64,000 nucleotides of DNA. It comes from Castanea sativa. Lineage: Eukaryota; Streptophyta; Magnoliopsida; Fagales; Fagaceae. The translations under genes were made by a program, and so were the position numbers. The notes under the pieces are model-generated. The model had not been told where the DNA came from. It was given only the letters and a program-made list of their open reading frames with translations, and searched no databases. This document shows, piece after piece, positions 57,116 through 64,000 of the stretch (position 1 is its first letter; each line of letters starts with the position of its first letter). Location of the stretch: positions 28,358,001-28,422,000 of the forward strand of contig NC_134021.1 in the NCBI RefSeq assembly GCF_040712315.1. The letters are read 5' to 3'.

Positions 57116-59426
57116 CTACTGCATGGACTCATTATCCTGCTCTACTTCGGATGCCGGTTCATCTTCCTCTTCAAAGCCATTGATGCCATATGCTGCATGG
57201 CCACTTCCAAAAGCCTTTATATGGTCTTTAAGAGATCTCTTGTGCTTAAAATCAGACCCACAAATGCAATACCAAAGCTTCCCACAGTTCTTCTCATGGG
57301 TTCTCCAATCCCCCCTCACCGCGAAAGCCTTGCCACATTTTCTGCACATGAATGGCTTAATTCCATGCTTCCTCTTGTAATGCGTCTGAAGAGTTCTGAA
57401 ATCTTTAAGCGGCTTTGCTCTTGGGTGATCAATGTTGTTCCTGCACCCTGGTGCACAACAATAACAAGGAAGCCTAAGCATCCCTGTTGGTTGGGTGCCC
57501 CTCAGAGATTCAGGCCCTTTTCTATACTGAGAACCATGCCCCCACATATGCATCTACGAAATTAAGTAACAACAAGAAGATTAATAATTAAATTTAACAA
57601 TAAACAAGAAAAAAAAACCAAGAAAATATTAACACAATGACCTTATAAATTGGAGTAACAACAAATGCTAAGAGACTTGTAACTTAGTGGTATTGACTAT
57701 TCTCCATAAGGAAAACCAAAGTTCAAACCTTCCTTCCTCCACTTATTATAACAATTAAATTATTATAAAAAAATCTAGAAGTTCTTAAACCGTATTCAAT
57801 CCATTCATTTGGCTTCGTAATTAGGCACTAATAGTTGCGTTTTGTTGATGTACTTAATTAAGGATTGAGGTGTGACAATTTTCTTTCCTACTTTACATTT
57901 GGGGGTTTTGTTGAACTAATAGATAAGGGTACTAAATTCTGTAATGGTTGATAATTTCAAAGATTTATTATTGAAATAGCCATTTGGAAGAACCTTTAAC
58001 TTCTTTATAATGACCTTAGTTTGAAAATTTTAGGTTATACAACCCTAACGGAAAATGGAATTGGTATGAAACATAAGCTTCTCTTTGTTCAACCAAAATT
58101 ATTTGAAATACAGTTTCTTTCTCCTCACAACGCCTGCAATAGAAAATAAAAGAGGTAAAACAAGCATATAGAAGGTGTAGACGAGGCTTCGGGAATTTCT
58201 TGATTGGGAAGATATATATAGAAGTAATATCCTATGTATATATGGACTTTTCTTGTCCATAAACTGTTTTGTTGCATACTGAAGGTTCAAATAGAGACCT
58301 CAATTTGTTGATAGATTAATCTCATGATCTGAGACCTCTGGTTAAAGAACTGCAAGATTTCAGTTCTACAGACCTGCCAATGTGTGCAGCACAGACTTCA
58401 AAGTACTAAAAAGCATAAGGAACATGGCAAGTATTGTTCAATCACATAAAGGGAAGGTACTGAATACTGATCTCAGCTCAGTTTGGGATCAGAAAAGATT
58501 TATTCAAACTCCAATACCCAAAAACCATGCAAAAGAAATGAACTTAAAGATGGTAATAAATTTCAGAGAAATATTAGTTAAAAAAAAAAAAAAAAAAAGA
58601 CCCTTTGGATTCAATCTACTTTTTCCTCATTAAATCAAGCATAGGAGAACAGTTGAGGATTCAAATCAGGCAAGAAAGTCACAGACACCGAAAAGGAAGG
58701 TCTATTTAATTTTATATTTCGTTTTCCTTCAATTATTTTGAAAATCAAAAAGAAAAAGGAGGAGAAAGCAAGAAAAAGAGAGACCTTTTGAGTGCCATGG
58801 TTTCACATGAAGAAACTTACCTGCATGTTGTTGTATCTGTTGAAGGTCTTGCAGCAAACAGGACATGAAAATTGTGTGGGGCCAATGAGAATCTGAGAAG
58901 GGGTAGGGATCCAATACTGACCCTTGTTGAGCCTGTTGATGGAGTAGCCAGAATCATCTCCATCTCCATGATCTTTATCATTGATCTCTGAGGAAGAAGC
59001 AGAGAGCATGGAAGCCATCTCAGCAGCACTAGGGCTTGGTAGCCCTATGTGGAGTGCAACAGTGACAGCTTCATCTTCTTCTTCTTCTTCATCTGTGTGT
59101 TTGTTGATCTTGTCCACATCCATGGCAGTGCAATACTGTTCTTTATCAACTAGTAGTTCCTCTTCTTCTTCCTGTTTATGTTGTTGTTGTTGTTGTTCTT
59201 GTTCTTGTTCTTGTCTTGTGGGGCTTAAGCTTAAAAGAGGAAGAGCTTCTCTGAGAGGAGGAGAGGGAGGTGGGGTTTGGTAAGGAAAAGAGTTAAGGTT
59301 TTGGTTGATGAAGAAGTTGTGAGCATAGGAAGGGTGTGGAGGAGGGTTTGAGGGTGGGTAATATTGATGGATCAGAGGATTGAATTTGAAGAGGCCTGAG
59401 AAGAAATTTGAGTAGGGGTCAGCCAT
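57116..59426 (-). CDS. WIP2: WIP-domain C2H2 zinc-finger transcription factor
   Basis: Two exons: 59426-58821 (202 codons) and 57553-57116. They are joined by a 1.27-kb intron (GTAAGT...TAG) placed inside the first finger, after YNNMQ. The protein has 347 residues. The N-terminal part ([26 protein letters not shown]; a Gln run; a Glu-rich run; [14 protein letters not shown]) is variable in the family, but its blocks match Arabidopsis NTT/WIP2 best. The conserved WIP region starts [18 protein letters not shown]. Four fingers follow: one at C188-H208 (C2H2), one near 232-265, a C2HC finger near 272-292, and one near 298-320. The end is [21 protein letters not shown] proteins are nuclear regulators; NTT acts in replum and transmitting-tract development. 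WIP4 and WIP5 are close alternatives. Confidence 0.9.
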
Positions 59427-59591
59427 GGTGACTGAAAAGGCTGTGAGAGAGAGGAATAGTTTTTTGGCTGTGGTGGGTTTGCTTTTATAGAGAGAGAGAG
59501 AGAGAGAAAGTACAAGATGACTGAAGGGAGTGGACGGTGGAGAGTGGAGAGAGATCACAGTACTCAACACAGTTCAAGAAGTAAAAGCAAG

Positions 59592-59638
<47 letters not shown>

Positions 59639-60385
59639 CACCTGAGACTGAGATTAAGAAAAAATAATCTAATTTTGATTATTATTATGAGAAGAGAGAA
59701 TCTATTATTTTATATAACTTTTTTATGAACGGAATCTAGGAAAATACCGTTACTGGCCGTTTGTGGTTTATTTCATTTGGTCGCAAGTTATGTCTAAACA
59801 CACTAATTATTTCCCTTTTACAGGGCAAAATCATATCAACTAGATCACTACAAGTCCACAAGGCTCTCTCACAAGTCAAATATCATTACCTCGTACGAAT
59901 TATGATAGGGCTTTTTTATATTCTATTTTGAAAAATATGTTTTAAACCATTTATCACACAAATTAAAGTCTTATTTTGATCCTAAGCGATGTATGTAGAG
60001 GAACCTCCATAACCTCTCCAAAATGCATATCACTTACCTTCCTAGCTACAACAACAGTTCCAAAACCTATAGAATCATTCTATAGTGATTTCCTCCATAA
60101 ACTTCTTGCATGCATGAACCAAAACATGAGTCCCCCCAAAAAAACCTCCTTGAATATTTGTTCCGATGAATTTACTTGAAAAGATCAATGCAATTCAAGA
60201 ACAATTTAGAGCTCAATGTATAAATAAATACGAATGATTTATATATTTCACTTTTAAACTTTAATTATTTGGGATTAGATGATAGGACAGCAGTAATAGC
60301 ATCATTTGTGTTATTTGAACCCCACCTCCCACCTCCCTCACTATCAACCTTTATTAAAATAAACAAAAAATAATAATAATTAATT
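59427..60385. other. WIP gene leader/promoter and spacer
   Basis: The 5' UTR side has a (GA)n tract at 59488-59508 ('agagagagagagagagagaaag'). An (AT)n microsatellite of about 39 bp (59596-59634) lies 170-210 bp upstream of the start and may include the TATA element. The remainder is AT-rich, and the frame at 59976-60179 is not convincing. Confidence 0.5.
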
Positions 60386-63300
60386 TGTAAGGACCTAAAA
60401 TTAAGCTTGGTGTTGAGACACACTTAGTACAATGGTTGGATCAATTCATTCAAAGCCCAAAACAAAGAATTTGTAGAGGGGGAACAAAACAACAATGAAC
60501 AGCTCTATCCTGAGGATTGAATAAGGAAGAAAAAGAGAAGAAACCCTTTCATACAAGCCTTCCCAAGGAGGCATAGATTAGATTCAAATGGTACTGTTCA
60601 TCTATCTATTCTAACCATGTTCTTATTTTTCTCTCCCCCCCCCCCCCTCTCTCTAGCCTCTTTCATCCCTATCTATACTCATTTCTCACTTGCATCTCAA
60701 CAATCCGTCTCCCACCTAACCACTTTCTTCCTTTGACACTTGTCCGTTTCCACAACTTGTAGAAGGTGGTGGAAAGAAACTGCCTAGCTGTGATTTGCAC
60801 TGTTCAGGTCACCTCCACATCAATGCAACTGATAAAGCTATTGCTCACCATTTAATGCGGCCAGGAAGTTAGGTGCAGAGCAATCAATGTGGAGCCCATA
60901 GGCTGACTACCCCAAACTAGAGACTTTCCTTCTTAGCCATACATTACTGGACTCCTCTCTGCACCTTTCCGAGCATCCTTCGTCCTCAGGTTCGCATCCC
61001 TCAGCCCCATTATTACCCACTTCGACCCTTAAGCTTCATCCTCGATCCTCAGCCCCCCACAACAGCCCCTTAAAACTTGTGTTATTAACTCCGAGGTAAA
61101 AGCCAAGTTTTAACTTTGCAAGCCAGCTACTCACGCACCATCTACTTTCTCACGTGGTAACGTCTTTTCGCTGCCTACGACAAGTTCCTAATGCTTCAGA
61201 ATCCACGATCGATCATTTATGGCGTCAGGCTGCTCCTTGTCTCCTCACGTTCTACGGCTCGATTAGAATTGTACGGTCCTTATTTTCCCCTCATTTATGA
61301 GCGGGAAAATTACTATGTATTTTTGCCCCTATATAAACAGGACTTGGGGCTAGTTGAGGTTCATTTTGAACATTTTGACGATCTGAGTTGAAGAAGAGAA
61401 AACTCCCGATGAGCACTTCTCGCGTTCATTCAAAGGTGTGTTGGTTTCCTCGTTAATTCTTTTTATAATTTTTTTGCTTCTTTCCATAAGGCTTCGTGGG
61501 TAGATATGCTAGGTTAGTGGATACTGCCGAGGCAAGGGCAGTTTTAAGGGCTCAATATAGAATCCCTAACATTGTTGAAATTCGACACTGCGAGGAGGGA
61601 GAATGGTTAATCCTACCAAGACCTCCTGAGTCCGTGGTCATTCCAATGATTGCATTCATTGAAGGTGGGATGGAACTTCCTATGGGGAAGGTGACTAGGG
61701 ACTACCTCATAAACTATAGACTAACCCCAACCCAATGTTCCCCCAACATCTTTAGGATCCTGGGGTGTGTAGATGCCACAAACCATAGGATGGGGACTAA
61801 TCTTACCTGGCACGATGTAAACTGGGTGTAAAACTGCCAGAAAGGGTAGAAAACTAAATACTACATGAAATGTAGGGTTCCCGTCGTTAGACTAATCTTC
61901 TACTTGCCTAACTCGAGCAAGGGCATGGACGAGGATTTTCTTATTGTCTCGGGAGACTGGTACGACAGATTGCATTGCCCTACCCAAGAAGGAGAGCCAG
62001 GTAGGGTTCCCGATGACCGAAGTGATACTCAGGATTTTTAGTCAGCTTTACTCGCGTAGTAATTCTGTACTTAATCATTTTCACTAACGATCCTCATTGT
62101 TTTTCGTGGCAGACGAATATCACACCACCTTAGCCAAAAATTTGGTGAACTTTAAAGACCTAAATAGGATCCTCAGGTCGGAGATATTTTTGCATAAAGA
62201 CGAACAGCTCAGGGTGGCTCACGTTATTCTCGCCTACAAACCCTCCACCAAGCGTTTTCAAAGCCCAAAAAACATTATTAAGGCCAATGATCAACTTTTG
62301 GCCTTAATTGACGTGGTCGTACTAGGTTTCTTACTGACTGAGCCTCCTCTAGAGGGGACCCAAGACACCCTGCTTCCAGCGCCTTTAGTAGCAAGACTCA
62401 TCTATTCCCAAGAGCCCCCCATTCCTTTCGACGAGGAGGAGAGAGATTCTACACCCAAGCCCATCCACCCTAAGGTCACAGAAAAAGACTTTGAAGTCTT
62501 TTACCGCAAAGACGCTCCCGGCACTTCCATAACTCATTCTTCGGGGGAATTGGGTTTTGAAGAGAAAACACCAGACCTTCTTGCCCTGCTAACAGCCTAT
62601 GCTGGGGGCTCTTCCCTGACTGTAGCAGTACCACCCCAGCTTGCTACTCCTGCCATGACGCGCACATCACCTGCCAAGGCTGCAAACAAGAAAAGGAAAC
62701 GTGGTCAGGGAGGAAAAGGCCCTGAGGAAACCAAAGAAGGGGAGATGGCTGAACCCCCAACCAAAGAAGCCTAGGCAGGAAAAGGGTAGCAAAAGAAGCC
62801 CGCACACACTGGGACTTCTAAGGAGATTGGCGGAGACCAATCTAGGAAAGCTTTGATCTGGAAACCCATCTTTACCTTGAGTTCAGGCAATTTGGTGCTT
62901 GATGACGCCAACCTAAGGGACCCCAAAAAGGGTAGCTCAAGTTTGGTGGCAGATTGCTTGAAGAATGCATTATACTTGCCTGAAGACATGGCTGAGTTGA
63001 GGTCCTTCAGAAAAAGAGAGGTTTTCTTAGCTCTGAAACAAGACTTTGCCAAGGTACAACACCATATCTGTGCATTAGTATAATTGATTTCATCATTATT
63101 TGTGTGACAGTACATTGTTGCTTTGTTTACTATTTCTATTTCTTGTAGGCTGTCTAAGCCACCTTCATGGCCGAGGAATGGGTAAACCATTCCTTGGACG
63201 TGGCAAGGAAGGCCGAGAATGGCCAGGAAGCCGCAATAAAAGCCCCAGCTGAGGCAGAGCAGAAATTGAAAGAAACCCTCGCCCAGCTATCTGAGGTTGA

Positions 63301-64000
63301 GAAGGCTCATAGGAACGTGGAGTCCGTGCTCAAGAGCTACGAGAAGCAAGCGGCTGACGCCTTGGAGGCCTAAAAGAAGGCCGAGAACAAAATGGCTCTT
63401 ATAGTGGTGGAGCTGAAACAAACGAAGAGACAATTGAAGTCTAAAGATAAGGAGAGAGCTGAGGTTGAGCAGGCAGCATATGATGCCGGCATGACGAAAA
63501 CAGTGGATAGCCTCACTGCTCAGCTCAGGGATGTTGCCCGTGCCTTCTGCCTGGAGGTGTGGGGCCAAACCTTGGATGATGCGGGGGTAACTACCGAGTT
63601 AGAGCTTTGGGCTCCTAACAAAGTATACTACCCTCCTGCAATATGTCTGGCACCCCCTCCCCCTCAGCCTTCGGCAGACCCCAACTCTACTCTCCCTTCT
63701 TCCATAGTTCATCCAGACCAAGATCCTTCGTCCACCTCTGCCAAGGGCAAAGAAAAGAGAAAAGAAGTGTCACCTCCAGCTGATGTGCAGGTCGTGGAGA
63801 CTGAAGAGGAAGTGTTCGAGGTGGTGCAATCGAAAAAGAAGAAAAAGGATAAAGAGCAAGAGAAAAAAGAAACCAAGGAAAAAGCATCAGCTGCTTGAAT
63901 CCTTAGTTTGGGGGACACATACATTTTTGTAATAGACCAATGTATGAGTAATGCCCTGTTTTTGTGTCACACCTATCCTTATTTTTAATAAAAAAGCGTT
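60386..64000 (+). mobile_element. LTR-type element with Transposase_28-like multi-exon ORF
   Basis: It begins TGTAAGGACCTAAAATTAAG, like the LTRs at 413 and 50258, with further similarity at 'caaagcccaaaacaaagaatttgtagagg'. A CT-rich stretch follows (60620-60760), then a core promoter 'ctatataaacagga' near 61331. A spliced-looking reading frame runs from 61496 to 63898 and ends with 'taataaaaaa' near 63985. No RT or integrase is visible before the window ends. The LTR right end and the target duplication could not be fixed. This could be a non-autonomous gypsy-type element or a longer one cut by the edge. Confidence 0.6.
61496..63898 (+). pseudogene. Transposase_28 ('putative gypsy-type transposon')-like protein, broken
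   Basis: The first part (61496-61831) contains VVIPMIAFIEGGMELPMG and RDYLINYRLTPTQCSPNIFR, the hallmark spacing of the PF04195-like domain; it stops after HDVNWV. The second part (62097-62774) follows an acceptor (...GTGGCAG|ACGAATATC) and has a basic, Lys/Gly-rich end before a stop. A third part (about 62800-63056) ends at a good donor (GCCAAG|GTACAA). After an acceptor TTCTTGTAG, a stop (AVstop) precedes a coiled-coil stretch (63167-63373). After another stop, a helical then Pro-rich then Lys/Glu-rich tail runs to 63898. At least four stops make it non-coding. Introns within such a gene are odd for an LTR element. Confidence 0.65.

Noticed and set aside
57107..57565. 152-codon plus-strand frame
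   Set aside because: It is antisense to exon 2 of the WIP gene, which encodes conserved zinc fingers on the minus strand.
58981..59283. 100-codon plus-strand Ser/Cys-rich frame
   Set aside because: It is the antisense of the Glu and Gln runs in WIP exon 1.
1..64000. CRISPR arrays, operons, phage or integron structures
   Set aside because: No regularly spaced repeats or prokaryotic gene organisation; the window is plant nuclear DNA.

Overview
The window is nuclear DNA of a woody eudicot. It is AT-rich, has spliced genes with GT-AG introns, and is packed with plant repeats. The repeat families (tRNA-derived SINEs, Ty3/gypsy LTRs whose primer-binding site begins TTGGCGC, L1-type LINEs with CCHC ORF1 proteins) and the protein sequences look to me like Fagales, probably Fagaceae. 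That lineage is an inference from memory, not a search result.

Host genes are few. Two short arabinogalactan-peptide genes lie on the + strand (3807-4019 and 8985-9206). They sit in a diverged tandem duplication whose upstream flanks can still be aligned (about 1935-3410 against 4885-7050). A 12-exon gene on the - strand (28127 to 20779) encodes a 522-residue chloroplast carboxyl-terminal processing peptidase of the CTPA1 type. A two-exon gene on the - strand (59426 to 57116) encodes a 347-residue WIP-type zinc-finger transcription factor closest to NTT/WIP2. A possible 50-residue protein gene (19180 to 18887, - strand) lies just downstream of CTPA1.

Most of the rest is mobile DNA. From left to right: the 5' end of a decayed gypsy element running off the left edge; three TIR elements with TAA/TTA target duplications; a hAT-like element with an 8-bp duplication; a 9.7-kb inverted-duplication structure (about 10062-19822) interrupted by a 5.9-kb L1 with its own target duplication; CTPA1 with a repeat-filled intron 5; a second decayed L1 (29494-34970); a gag remnant; a 1.9-kb solo LTR with perfect ACGGT duplications; several SINEs with 14-16 bp target duplications; a solo LTR nested in a long-TIR element; and at the right edge an LTR-type element with a broken multi-exon ORF resembling the 'putative gypsy-type transposon' (Transposase_28) family.

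The points most worth a second look are the inverted duplication (one copy of a small gene apparently intact, the other broken, with a myosin motor fragment fused beside the intact copy), a perfect 36-bp hairpin at 48902-48983, and the AGP duplication, in which one copy preserves the empty site of a MITE found in the other. I found no clearly new multi-gene system.
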